NCBI GenBank assembly: GCA_027600665.1
Contig: JADGJL010000063.1
Location: 1 to 49,771 of the forward strand
Reading direction: 5' to 3'
Source: Irineochytrium annulatum
Lineage: Eukaryota > Chytridiomycota > Chytridiomycetes > Chytridiales > Chytridiaceae
DNA length: 49,771 nucleotides
Made by a program: the position numbers and the translations under genes. The notes under the pieces were generated by a model, which had not been told where the DNA came from, made no database searches, and worked only from the letters and a program-made list of their open reading frames with translations. This document shows, piece after piece, positions 22,540-37,994 of this stretch. Numbering within the stretch: position 1 is the first letter of the stretch; every line of letters starts with the position of its first letter.

Positions 22540-23265
22540 TTATTTCTTACGACCAAACCAACCCTTCTTTTCCTTCTCCGGAGGCGCCGAGGGTGGACCT
22601 TCCCGCTCCCGCTGTCTGTCCAAGCCATTAAGCGCCATCCGGTCCATCCCCCTTGGCAAATCCTCTTGAGATCCGCCGCGGGAGTCACGGTACTCGTCTC
22701 GGTAACCGCCTGGCGGATCTCGGGACCGCAACTCGCCCCTACTGTCCCCGCGACCATCCGGCGGCCCGTCCGATCTCCCACCTCTGGAGTCACCACGATA
22801 GCTACGACTGTCCCTTAAATCCCCAGCCGAATCGCCCCTTCCCCCTTGACCTCGGTACCCACCTGCGTCCCTAGGATCCCCTCGGTCCCTGAGATCCCCT
22901 CGATACTCTCCTCGCGAGCTCCCTCCTCGACTGCTTCCAGAACTCCTTCCATCGCCTCTCGAATCACTCACTCCTCCCCGTTGGTCCCGGCTTGGGTCTC
23001 TTACGTCGCCTCTAAAGCCTCCATCCCGAGGATCCCGCGAATCACCACGACCATTATACGGCTCTCGCCCATCACGACCACCGTTACTGCCTCGACCCTC
23101 GTTATCGTCATATCTATATCGGCCACCGTCCTCCCTTCCATCATTTCTCCGGCTGCTGTGCCCGTTACTGCGCGGCGAGCTTTCCGGCGAACCCTCCTGC
23201 CCAGTATAAGGCCGTCGACCGGCGCCATCGCGACGCGGAGGTGGCGGAGAGGGTTCCTTCATGGA
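22540..23265 (-). other. Arg/Gly/Asp-rich C-terminal extension of SEC1
   Basis: The last roughly 240 codons of the SEC1 gene form a low-complexity tail with many copies of RGD, GDSR, RDPRD and YRGD, a proline cluster at its start (PSPPPPRRD) and a short basic end WFGRKK. It is continuous and in frame with the SM domain, without stops. Typical Sec1 proteins end soon after the SM domain. Confidence 0.85.
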
Positions 23266-25803
23266 ACCGATAACGTACGGGAACTTCGATGGCAACGGCG
23301 GGCCGGTGCGATGTAAGGTCTTCAGCAAGTCGATAAATTGATGAGGCGATGAGGTATGAGTAGAACCTTAACGAGATATCAAGCCGTTAGCAAGCAAGAG
23401 TGTACCCTGCTCTGACCTATGATAATCTCCCGCTGTTGTTCACGCATGACTTCGTAACAAGACCGCATTTCTGAGTAAGTCATTCCTCCAAAAACGAAGA
23501 CAATAATGCGAGGGCCATTGCGGCGAAGCTCGTCCGGATTAAGCAGCGAGGCCATTGAAGTCGATGGCGTCAAAGTAGGGGTTGAAGAAGCGGTCGACCG
23601 GCCACCACCAGCAGCCGATGCAGGAACCGCTTTCTTTCGAGCCCAGGTCGCTCCCGTCCTGGAAGCTCCTGCGCCAAGGCCAGACGGATCCGGGACGTAG
23701 TTATACGATCCGGCCGCGCTCGGCCGCGCAATGCCCGGGTTTACCAAGACCGCTGCAGCAGGTGGTTCCTTTATCCACGCAAACACCGACCCATCAATCA
23801 CGTTCCGAGCTTGGTCCTAAATAATGTTACAAGACGCCTGTACTGAACCACGATACCTCGACTACGTGACGCAAAACAGGAACATATCTACTGCTGTCGA
23901 ACTTGACGTCCTTCTTCTTCCTCGTTTTGCGAAGCGTTGCTATCGCATACGGATTTGCCGCCTCAGTTTTCCGCTTTTCAATGCTGGCAGATAGCCGAAC
24001 ACCGAGGGCGTGCAAGTTCGTAACCGCTTGCTTCTCCTCAAGTGTCAATTGAGCACGATCGTACAGCTGCTGTCGCTCGCTATCCTGGAGCCCTTCTTGG
24101 GAGATAATATACTGCATAAGTAGGCGGACCTTATCCGAATGGCTAAGGATGTGAGATCGAAAGCCTACGGTATCCCTACGCACCAAATCCTGCGTTCGCT
24201 TATCAACGACAACACGTCGACACCAGCGGTCTTTACTTGCTTCCCCTCCGCTGTCTCCCCAACTGCCACGTCCTAAAGAGGACCGGAAAATTACTACCTC
24301 GAGGTAGAACAAAGTATAACTAACTTGCTCAAGGCTGGAGAGGTCTTGAATTCCATATTCGCTATAGATCCTTTGAAACTTCTCACATATGCTTGTATGC
24401 AGCGCAAACTTCGATCATTATTATCAAAGTAGTCAAGGATGCCCAACCTTCTCCTTCATCAACGTAAACTGCGGCAAAGAGCTCAAAGCATCTTTCATCT
24501 TCGAGATTTGATCGAAGGTGTCTCCTGCACTGCTGCCTATTAACACCAAGCGGCATAAGGGTATCCATTACCTAGCTTGCCCATTCTGGTATTGTGCGGC
24601 TTTATTCTCTTCCTTGAACTTCTTGACAGCCTCACCAAGATAGGACATGACATCAGCGATGTGCGAATACTTTTGACTTGTCTGTTGCACGGAAAGTCAG
24701 ACAAGCTGCGTGACAGACACTTACAAAAACTTCATCAGACTCGTCCAAGTCCGCCGCTTTGCCGTCGTCTTGTCTGCATACTGTTAGGCATCGAATAATG
24801 CAGACAAAGCAAACATGTATTTAAATCCGTCTTGAATGGGGAAAAAGTCGTGCATGAGGGATTGGTACGTAAATTCATGAATAAGCGGAGCAATAACGTC
24901 TAGGCCGCGATCGACAATGAGTAGCACGGCTCGGGCGTACTGACTTTTTGGGGGGAAATTGGAGTCAAGTCGGCATAGGTTATCTAATTCGCTTTGCACC
25001 ATCCCAGCCAGCTTCCCGGCCACCCTCTCCTGGGTAGCGACGGCTGTTGGCGCCCCTGGAGGATTGTAATAGCGTATGTAAGGGTATTCGCCAAGAGTGG
25101 CCAAAACGGCAACGAGTCGCTTAGCAACGGGTTCGAGCTCGTAGTTAAGCAGTGATAGTGTCGGCGCGTTGAGAGCAGCAGAAAAGGAGAAGGGAAGGTC
25201 GACCGAAAAGGCCTGAGGCTCAACCGCTGCAACCAATTAGCCACTGCGAGATCGCAAAGCCCCGTACCAATAAAATCGATGTTAAGCTCAATGAATGTCT
25301 TTACTTTCTGCATCAAAGGCTGTGACCTCTTTATCTTCTCATACAATGACTCCGGTAAACCTGAACTCCATTAGACTCTCGAATATGTGGCCAACCGACC
25401 TGATATGAAGTAAAGATGCACAGCAGGATACAGCGGCCTCCCTCGCGTAAAGTCCGCGATCAACATGTCGACCGTCTCTGGGGCCGGACTCAGCAGATAG
25501 ATCGCATCATTGTCAGAAGGTGCGCGCTTGTTCGTCAACTGCTCGATGACTGGATCCAGCGTTACCAATGAGGCATTGCAAGCAGCCTTACTCGTTACGT
25601 TCTGATTTATGATGTCATCCGCCTTGCAAGCACAGGTCAGCACCCGCATGGCTGGAGGATCCACGATCAGGAGCTTCCAGCGCGAGCCTCCCCTCTGATG
25701 CGCATTTTGGATGACGTCCTCTACAATGCCTTGAAGACCGTTAGCTTTGATGGCGCGTGGTTCCTCTCTCACGTTGCTTCAGCAAGTCCTTCAACGACGA
25801 CAT
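22540..25803 (-). CDS. SEC1: SEC1/Munc18-family syntaxin-binding protein with Arg/Gly-rich tail
   Basis: SM protein acting with SNAREs in vesicle fusion, most similar to Sec1/Munc18 of the exocytic pathway. The start at 25803 gives [11 protein letters not shown], then an intron (43 nt) and [20 protein letters not shown], matching the family N-terminus. Further blocks: [96 protein letters not shown] and [20 protein letters not shown]. The SM domain ends near SKFPYVIG (about 23265). Unusually, about 240 further residues rich in Arg, Gly, Asp and Ser follow, ending WFGRKK. At least six introns. The gene ends 70 bp from the end of the convergent Rogdi gene. Confidence 0.92.
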
Positions 25804-25892
25804 GGGGAGCTGCCGTCTTTTTAGCGTCTTAAAGGTGCTAAATTACGAACTCATGAATGTGTATTTAAAGGCAAGGTGCGTAAGTGCCAAAT

Positions 25893-26952
25893 CTACAGTC
25901 GTCGTCGCTTGTCCGCCTCGTCCCCATACAGCTCTCGCTTTCGTTTCTCCCTCTCCATGATTTCCTCCAAGGCCGACTTTTTCTTTGGTTGCAGAGGCAA
26001 CGGTGCTGCCGCTTGTTTCACCCCTGCCGAGACGACGCTTGAAGACGACGACGGCGGAGCCGTCTTAGCCGTCGTCCAAGCTGGTTTTGATGTCACTAAC
26101 TTCGACTTCGATCCGTCCAACTTCAGGTTTAATCCAGCGGGCTTCGGAGGTGCCTTCATCTCCAACTTCAGCTTAATGGGCTCCGCTTCCTGGACTCGAA
26201 GCAGCTCTGTGTATTCCTAACAACTGGTCAGATAATTCTCCAACCTAGGGACATACCGTTTCACCAGTCGCTATAGTACTGTGGGCCTTTTCAATCTGCT
26301 CCGCAAGCAGCCGTGATTCTCTTTCCTCCTCGCTCTTCTCCGATCGTTCTTTTTTATCAATGGCAGCCTGCCGAGCTAGCGCCTCCGGACTATTGTCAAT
26401 CCACCGCAAAAACCATCCCTTCGGGGTCTCATCGATCTCCGCAATACCCTCTCTGCCAAGATGTTTGACGAACTCCGCCAGCGAATGCCACCGAGTAGCG
26501 TTCATGTGGTAATGGTTGCGGTCGCTGATATATTCTTGATAAACCAGATTGGCATGAACTCGCTTTGTTCCGTGACTTTCAGTCAGGTTCAGTTTGCCAT
26601 GTTGATGATGAGAGACATACCTCCGCGAAAGCACTTTGATAAAGTCGCTCTTGAAGTGAGATGAATAGATATTCAAATATTTTCCTGAGTTCTCAGCGAA
26701 AAGCATCATTTGTCGCTGGTGCGCTTCGGATGCACAGTGACACTACAATCCGTTAGCGGGTTACCTCCATATGCACCCCAACCTTAAATCCGTTCTCGTC
26801 CCTGCACTGCTTCTCGCACATTTGGCAGTACCATCGCAGCTTCTGCAGGCCTTTGGCCTTAATCCGGTTGGCGATCGCCTTGGGTGTAAGAAAGCCCTAT
26901 CATCCCAGTCAGTCGACAGCATGCTAAGGAAGCACTCCACTTTCTCGCCCAT
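25893..26952 (-). CDS. KIN17-like DNA/RNA-binding protein
   Basis: KIN17 (yeast Rts2) is a nuclear zinc-finger protein linked to DNA replication/repair and pre-mRNA processing. The first exon gives MGEK, then an intron, then GFLTPKAIANRIKAKGLQKL. The zinc finger reads WYCQMCEKQCRDENGFK joined by a 40-nt intron to CHCASEAHQRQMM. The winged-helix domain follows: YLNIYSSHFKSDFIKVLSRR, GTKRVHANLVYQEYISDRNH, WHSLAEFVKHLGREGIAEID and ETPKGWFLRWID. The C-terminus is a lysine-rich region ending KRELYGDEADKRRRL. The tandem SH3-like region of animal KIN17 is absent, as in short fungal forms. The start at 26952 lies only 51 bp from the start of a divergent gene. Confidence 0.92.
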
Positions 26953-27003
26953 TTGGTCGATTTCAGCAATTTGACAATCTCAGTTGCGGCTGTGCCTCGC
27001 AAC
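26953..27003. promoter_or_regulatory. 51-bp shared divergent promoter
   Basis: Only 51 bases separate the start codons of KIN17 (minus) and the gene at 27004 (plus). Both 5' UTRs and the core promoters must overlap here or extend into coding sequence. No known motif was identified. Confidence 0.55.
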
Positions 27004-28040
27004 ATGTCGGCGATCGACGGCGTCATAAAGAAGATAGTTCAGCGGGTACGGATGGGATCTCTTGAATTTTTACGCAGCTTTAACGCTTAATAAGGCCCGT
27101 GGAGGAATCTCCGAGCTGAATGGCGACGATATTGAGAGCTACGTTGCGGACATGCTTCTCATGGAGTCCAAGGAGGCTGAACTGAAGTACAAAACATCTG
27201 GGATATCGGCGTACATGGACCAGGATCGAAAGCGACGGTAAAAGGGTTTGTTTCACGAGTTTATATGTAGTATCTCATTATTTAGTCTTCCCAAGCCAAA
27301 CACAAGGTTTCTGGCCAACGTCGTCAAGAGTACCGACAACCACAACAAGGCATTGTTGCGGCAGCTAGAGCAGGACTCTTCCGATCGGCTACATCGCCTG
27401 GACGAGAAGCGCAGGCAGGATGATCAGGATGAAGATCGGGGCATCCGGGACAGGAAGGACTCGCGGAGCGACACGCCCAATGGAACGAAGCGCCGACGAT
27501 GGCTCGATGAGGATGATGACAGCGGAAGACGGACCGGTCGCTCTAGCAGTTCGGATGGTTGCGACGGCGTTAGCGCGGTTAAGCATGTCGACAGCAGGCA
27601 TCGAGCTCGAAGGCGTTCTGCATCCCCGCCTCTGCGAAAGGTGACGACTAGGAAATGGCGGAGAAGCGAAAGGTGCGACGCAACCGCCATAGTAACCCTA
27701 ATAGTTCTATAGTCCGGAAACGCGAGGTGGCGGCTCGGCGGTGGAAAATAACGGAAGCGAAGCGCGAAGAGAGCGAACGGAGCCGCCAAGAGAGCCTGTT
27801 AGCGCAGCGACAGATACATTACCCGAAAAGTTGGTTGTGGCACGCGGTCGTGGGACAGTGGGATCTTTGCGATTGGAAAAGATGTTTGCGGAGGGATACG
27901 ATCCAAAGCTTGACATGGATAATTACGATGACAATTCGATGAGTCACTATGTCCAAGCCATAGAAGATCTTCAGCAAGCGAAAGAAAAAAAAAGGGAGGA
28001 GCGAAAAGGGAAGAAAAAAAAGAAGGCCAAAAAGTTCTAA
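27004..28040 (+). CDS. Conserved lysine/arginine-rich protein, function unknown
   Basis: I do not recognise a named family. The product starts MSAIDGVIKKIVQR, joins after an intron to ARGGISELNGDDIESYVADM, then has a conserved-looking core (LPKPNTRFLANVVKSTDNHN, KALLRQLEQD), a long Arg/Asp/Ser-rich stretch (RSRSS-like), and after an intron ending near 27706 the block MFAEGYDPKLDMDNYDD. It ends in a coiled coil and a lysine run (KKREERKGKKKKKAKKF). The basic ends and RS-like middle suggest a nuclear protein. It is divergently paired with KIN17, which has a nuclear RNA/DNA role, so a related role is possible (inference). Confidence 0.75.
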
Positions 28041-28208
28041 TAGATGGACGGTGTACGCGAACAAAAATCTGAATCCCTTGTTTATCTGCCGCTATGTGGA
28101 AGATACACAAGCCGTAAAAAAAGACCGCTGCTAGCTGGCGAGGATCGGAAGGCCACACAACGAGCGCATCTTGCGTCGCATCGTTGAAGCTACAGTTGCC
28201 TTCACGAT

Positions 28209-29766
28209 ATGTCAGAAGCCATATTTACCGTCGAAGAAGAAGATTCGGCTATCGGGGACCTAAGATCGCTGGAAACTGGAGCGGCAGATGAACCGACGCC
28301 ATCCGTTAATTCCTTGCGCTTGAATGATGAAGAGGACGACCCTACCATTCTCGTCAACGTCAGGGACTACGAGGACCCCGAGTCGGATTCTCAGAGTCAA
28401 TCGCGCGGAAGAGTGGGATTGAACGATTTTAATCTAATTCGAGTCATCGGGAAAGGCGCCTACGGCAAGGTTTTCCTCGTCAAGAAGAAGGTAGCCTTGC
28501 CTCAAAGTGTTTTTTCTGACGCGGTGTTAAAGAGTACAGGGAAGTTGTACGCCATGAAAGTTTTGCGGAAAGCAAGTATTAGCATTCACACGAAGTTAGC
28601 GGAGCACACGCGGAACGAACGGAATGTGTTAGGTGCAATTCACGCTTGGTCTGCAAACAGGCTTATCAGGTTGCCAGAGCGGATACAGCATCAGTTCATT
28701 GTGAAACTCTACTACGCCTTCCAGACTCCTGCAAAGCTGTACCTGATTCTGGAGTACGCATCTGGCGGCGAGTTGTTCACTCACCTCGCAAACGAAAGGA
28801 TGTTTTCCGAAGACGTTGCAGCATTCTATATCGGGGAGCTCCTTCTTGCCTTGGAGCATCTCCACTCCATCGGCATTATCTACCGAGACCTGAAGCCCGA
28901 GAACGTCTTGTTGGACAAGGACGGCCACGTCATGCTTACCGATTTCGGGCTATCGAAGGTTGCGCTTGGCACCAACACCATTTGCGGCACGATCGAGTTC
29001 GCTGCTCCGGAGGTTCTTGAAGGTATTGGAGATTGTTGGACTGTGGGTTCATATTGACTTTTGCAGAGAAGATCTCGTACGGCTGTGCGGTGGACTACTG
29101 GTCACTGGGCGTTATGTTGTATGACATGCTTATTGGATCACCTCCGGTAAATTTTTGAGGAACATGCTCTATTGAATGACGACAGTTCACAGGACACAAT
29201 CGAAAGAAAGTCATGGAGGCCATCTTGAAGAAGAAGCTATCCTACCCTAATTACATCTCCCCGTTTGCAAAAGATATACTGACGAAGGTTTGTACGACCT
29301 TTTTGCGCGTCGGTGGTAACGCCCAGTTAAGTTGCTGAAAAAGAATCCGGCGCAACGTTTGGGATCTGGGGCTGGCGGGATAAATGATATCAAAAAACAT
29401 AACTTTTTCCGGAAGCTCGACTGGGAGTCGCTGGCGGATAGGTCCTGCGTGCCGCCAATTATTCCGCAAGTGGTATGCCTCGGGTTCGCTGCCGCAAGAT
29501 GCTGACAGGTTTAGGGGTCCCCGGATGATACGTCTAATTTCGACGCCATCTTCACGGCCATGCCGCTGGATTCGCCTCCGAGCTCAATCCTAAAGCCGAC
29601 ACCATCATTCCTTCCAAAGTCGAATGGCAGCGGAAAGGCGGAGAAGGCGGCCGGTCAACGCTTTCGAGAGAGCGACACTAGTTTGACAATGGCTACTGCG
29701 GGAGACGACGATCTGGATAATCATTTCAAAGGCTTTAGCTTTGTTGCCACAGACAGTTACTTTTGA
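28209..29766 (+). CDS. AGC-family protein kinase, S6K-like
   Basis: Serine/threonine kinase of the AGC group. After an acidic N-terminus the kinase shows the glycine loop [12 protein letters not shown], the catalytic lysine in [32 protein letters not shown], the activation-loop region [17 protein letters not shown] and [20 protein letters not shown]. The C-terminal tail ends in a hydrophobic motif FKGFSFVA, the site where S6 kinases are phosphorylated by TOR complexes (family knowledge). Near the N-terminus, IFTVEEED loosely resembles a TOS motif. Two introns at 28491-28532 (42 nt) and 28633-28677 (45 nt) are stop-free and in frame; splicing gives [12 protein letters not shown] and [16 protein letters not shown], the expected kinase sequence. 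The remaining introns are at about 29014, 29146, 29289 and 29470. Confidence 0.92.
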
Positions 29767-30139
29767 TTTGCTGTGGTAGTCCGGTTGCACATCTTATTTA
29801 TTTCATTACAAAACACATCCTGCTCAGGCACGGGATACTTTTTCCATGTCAGTTCCGCATAGATCAGATATACCTTCTTTCAGTTTCCAGTTTCGTTTTC
29901 GCATGACATTTAAATGGATTGCTCCCGTCATTGGAGTTCCCGATGCCGCTCTACATCTTTTGCAGCAGTAAAGAATTCTTTAGTTCCAATTAAATAAAGC
30001 AATTAACTGGCCGACGCTTAAGGTATTTAGGTGCGCAAAATTTGTGTCCCAAGCACTTCCATGCACCAATAAAAGATAAATTTTATGTTCAAATGCACAA
30101 TTATTGCGTGCATGATTTGTATATTAATGGATGTAAATA
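29767..30139. other. Convergent 3' region of kinase and YME1 genes
   Basis: About 370 AT-rich bases between two convergent genes, with no recognised gene. AATAAA-like sequence near 29990 could serve as a polyadenylation signal for the kinase gene. Confidence 0.4.
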
Positions 30140-32675
<2,536 letters not shown>

Positions 32676-32691
32676 TTTTGCTGTTTGACGA

Positions 32692-33124
32692 TTATTGGAT
32701 CTCCTCATCATTCCGCTCAGGTTCCCTTTCCTTCGTGTTGTCCGCGATGCTTTGATACCTGCAATCAGGGCTTTTAGTATGAGCGTTCCATTTCTTAAGC
32801 TCGCTGATCTGGCTCTCGCAGTTGAATCGCCTCGCGAGGTTTGCTAGTAAGTGGAATGAAAACGGCCTGTTCGGAGCCCACACAAATCTGCCTCACCGGA
32901 GCTCGGCCACGTCAAGCCCCACTGGTGGGTTCGCTGTCTTGCGATGTATGCAAGCCGTCCAACTTCCCACCCACGTAGAGAGACATGCCCATCACGACGA
33001 TATGGAGTGCAAGCCGCGCCCACGAAGCCCGAGTTGTTGATGCACGAATTCGCGAAGGGAGGATTGCTGGCCTTTTCTCGCACGAGCGTTTTACCGAGGG
33101 ACGGGCCGTACGTGCTGATGGCAT
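32692..33124 (-). CDS. Small predicted membrane protein
   Basis: No family recognised. Splicing two short introns gives about 100 residues: a basic Arg/Ser-rich N-terminus, one hydrophobic stretch (ARLALHIVVMGMSLYVGGK), then WGLTWPSS, NLARRFNCESQISELKKW and a charged tail ending NDEEIQ. The layout resembles a small mitochondrial inner-membrane protein, but this is inference. It lies on the same strand just upstream of YME1, with 16 bp between its stop and the YME1 start chosen here. Start and introns are uncertain. Confidence 0.42.
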
Positions 33125-34486
33125 TGTGGCGTTCCCGGGACGCCCTCATGTCTCGACTTACAGGTGTTTGCCTGCTCGTCTGTCACAGCTAGGACTGATA
33201 ATCTCGTTAAGGGCTTTAGATTTGACTGACGGACGCGTCGACGCCGAATGAAAGTTGGCCCTATGGATGACCCGGTGACGGTTTGGAAGGCGCCGAGGAG
33301 TAGTTTTTTTTGACAGGCGTGGTTGCTCACGTCATATGCTTATAGGGCTGTTCGCTCATCCCGGTAGACCTCTCTCACATCTTTTCTTCCTGCCCTCTCT
33401 TATCGGGCTTCTTTGCCGCGTGCTTGAAAGCTTGTAATTGCCTTTGCAGATTACGCAATGGAGCTTGGGAGCAAGCTTGCTTAATTGTAGTATCGACAGC
33501 GGCTATCACTTGCGTAGGCTTTGGGATTGTCCCGACGCCTTGTATTGCTCTACAACGGCTAGTATCTGTCCCATATGCGAAAAAGAATTCGAATTTTTCA
33601 GCCGTGAGAGTCTCCGCGTGAACATAGGGTGCTAATGCGCTTAAAGGAGTCATCCCAGATTCAATTCGTTTGCCGCACCCATCTATCCCCCGCCATGAAC
33701 CATCCCGCCGTCTTCGTCCTCCTCGCGGCCACCATCCTCACGCCCGCGGCCTCGGCCCGGGTCACAATCCCGATCCGCGCGAGCCCTCGACGATGAAGGA
33801 CGCGTTCCTCGACGATGAAGAATGCGAACCGCTGGATCCTCATCATGTCCCACGTCATGGATGCGCCGGCGGCGAGGAGGAGGGGGAGGAGGGCGAAAGG
33901 GGCTGTGCTGATGTATGGGTGCCCCGTCACGCTGGGGTGTGTGCAGGCGTTAAGCTGGATGGGATACGGGGAGCAGTGATACATTCTTTTTCTTTACTTC
34001 ACCTTGAAGGATGCCACCTCCGCATTGGACCTCGTCGCCACGACCAATGCCGACGCAATGGAGGTCTCTGGAGGGTTCATGGTTGGGAAGGACCTTCGCA
34101 GACGATAGGCGTGCATTGGATTTTTGTTGAACTATCATGGCCGTACGCGAGTGAAGCTACGTTAGCGGTGCTAAGAGCCAGTGTATTTTAAATACATCCA
34201 CATCACCACGACTTCGTCCGTACTCGTTCACACTGCACTCGGACATCATCGTCCAAGCGACTCAGTCCGCTCCGCCTTCCCTCTTGGGTGTGTTGGGAGG
34301 AGGGGTGACCATGACCTCGCACGCAGTCCGATCCCCCCTGCGGTAACTATCGATCGACTGCTACTGCATGATTGATTCCCACTCGACCTCCTTAGGGCGA
34401 TTACGAACCGTTCCAACATCAACCAGCCGGAGAAGCTCGTCAAGCACACAAATGTCGAGCCGTCATCCCGTGGCGATCTGCAGCGG
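33125..34486. other. Weakly coding or empty region
   Basis: No gene is recognised with confidence. A 92-codon minus-strand frame at 33375-33653 is possible. Near 33696 a plus-strand frame begins like a signal peptide (MNHPAVFVLLAATILTPAAS) but stops after 33 codons, and no continuation could be traced. The last 300 bases should include the CDC7 promoter. Confidence 0.35.
33375..33653 (-). CDS. Possible small protein of 92 residues
   Basis: An uninterrupted frame with a plausible amino-acid mix: LSALAPYVHAETLTAEKFEF near the start and a basic Gln/Lys-rich end (LQRQLQAFKHAAKKPDKRGQ). No family, signal peptide or membrane segment is recognised. It may be a chance frame. Confidence 0.28.
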   Translation of the reverse strand: MTPLSALAPYVHAETLTAEKFEFFFAYGTDTSRCRAIQGVGTIPKPTQVIAAVDTTIKQACSQAPLRNLQRQLQAFKHAAKKPDKRGQEEKM

Positions 34487-36353
<1,867 letters not shown>

Positions 36354-36527
36354 TGCATATTCCCTTATTTCGTTAACTCTTGTTGCCCTGTTTTCGCCAT
36401 GACTGGAGAGTTCTTATTCAATTGGCTACTATTACCTGTTCTACGGGTATTGACATCTACAATATACTATCGCAAACGAAAACCGGAATAAATCTTCATG
36501 AAAAAGGAGGAAACCACAGGCATTCTT

Positions 36528-37994
36528 TTATTTTCTTGCCGCCTCTGTTCTCTCATTCCACTGCTCTAATGCGTCGCAACTCGGCTTGCGGTAGTTGCGA
36601 GCATTTGTCATCCTTGCCTCGTCGACCCCAAACCATGATCGGGCATTGGCGATTAGTTGCCGCTGCCTTTCTCGCTCTTCTCTGCACCGGTACTGCAGAT
36701 TCCGTAAATACTGTAAACTACTTTTAGACTCTGTAGCATCCATACAGAACGATAAACAACAAAGCAACATACCTGGTTCTCAATAGCGTCTTCAAATCTT
36801 TTCAGCTTCCTCTTATTCCCCAACCCTGCGTAGCTTTTGTCAAACATCCGGTTATTTACGAAATAGTTGATGTTGTGGATCTCCGTAGTTCGTGACAGAT
36901 CGTAATTTCCCCCTCTCGACCACGAATAGGAGTTCTCGTTTAAGCTTTCGTCCGGGACGGAAAAAGTTGACACCAACGAGAAGAGGATAAGCATTAGCAG
37001 CGGGAGCACTTGTAGCAATTGGATGATACGGGCTTGCGGGGTTTCCGGTTGGCGCTGGCGTTGCTGTTGCTGAAAAGGCGACCTCTGATGTCGGCGAAAC
37101 TGGGGTCCAGCGGCGAAAGTCCTTGTGTGAATGTTGATCCCTAAATTACACGGTAAGAACCATGTGTAGATACACAATGAATCCTACCGTTTCCAGCGAG
37201 ATCACCAAAAAACATATTAAAGAGCTCCTCCGGACTGATCTCCTCCCCAAATCCTCCGTGTCTGCCAAACCCTTGGGCAGGCGAGAATCCTCCTCCACCC
37301 CCACCACGAGACGCATCCCCATCCACCCCAAACTTGTCGTAGTTATCCTTCTTCACCGGATCGCTGAGCACTGCAAAGGAATGGCCAATCGCTAAACCAG
37401 TTGTTAGAAACACTTCATTGGTAAAGAAGTAAACCTTTAAAAGCCTCATCCGTTCCAGGCGCCCCGCACTTATCCGGATGATATTGCAATGCCAGCTTAA
37501 GCACCCATCAGCAAATGAACGCGCATCGGATCACCTCACCTTCCGATACGCCTTCTTGATATCTGACTCCTCGCATCCCTTCTCGAGCCCAAGAACTCCA
37601 TACAGATCACCTTTCGCCTTCATGGCCTTGATCTTCTTGATCCCGTCGGTTTGATCAGGCGTAAATGGCCGGGACGGCTTCTCCTCGGCGGGTGCGGCGC
37701 CTGTAGGTGGTTTCCGTGGCAAAGAATTGGTACTCGTGGCCGAAGACGACGCTGGGCGCCCCGATGACGATGGGCGTCCCGCCGCATGCTTCGTCAGGAA
37801 CTCCATCTAGGAACCGGCATGATCAGACCGGCCACGTCCACAGATCTTCGTACCCAACTCTGTCCCTCATCAGTCTCGCAGAGCGACAAGCTCTTCTTGG
37901 CGAACTTCATCGCGGCCTCCGAGTTCCCATCCTCGAACTTGTTCTTCGATATCGACAGGCACCGCAACGCCTCATCGCGATTGGCTTCTGACAT
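36528..37994 (-). CDS. ER-anchored J-domain protein, DNAJB12/Hlj1-like
   Basis: Tail-anchored Hsp40 co-chaperone of the ER membrane that recruits Hsp70 in ER-associated degradation. It starts MSEANRDEALRCLSISKNKF. The J domain reads DLYGVLGLEKGCEESDIKKA and, over an intron, LALQYHPDKCGAPGTDEAFK with the essential HPD. A Gly/Phe-rich stretch is followed by EEISPEELFNMFFGDLAGN, one hydrophobic segment (VLPLLMLILFSLVSTF) and a DUF1977-type C-terminus: NINYFVNNRMFDKSYA, then WFGVDEARMTNARNYRKPSC. The order and spacing match DNAJB12/14. Five or so introns. The start is 76 bp from that of the divergent tRNase Z gene. Confidence 0.92.

Noticed and set aside
22846..23316. Long Ser/Ile/Pro-rich plus-strand frame
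   Set aside because: Mirror image of the repetitive SEC1 tail on the minus strand.
27655..27942. 95-codon frame starting MAEKRKVRRN as a separate gene
   Set aside because: Lies within the intron and last exon of the 27004 gene, in a different frame.
33670..34191. 173-codon plus-strand frame and a signal-peptide-like start at 33696
   Set aside because: The two are in different frames, the signal-like frame stops after 33 codons, and no splice path to a plausible mature protein could be found.
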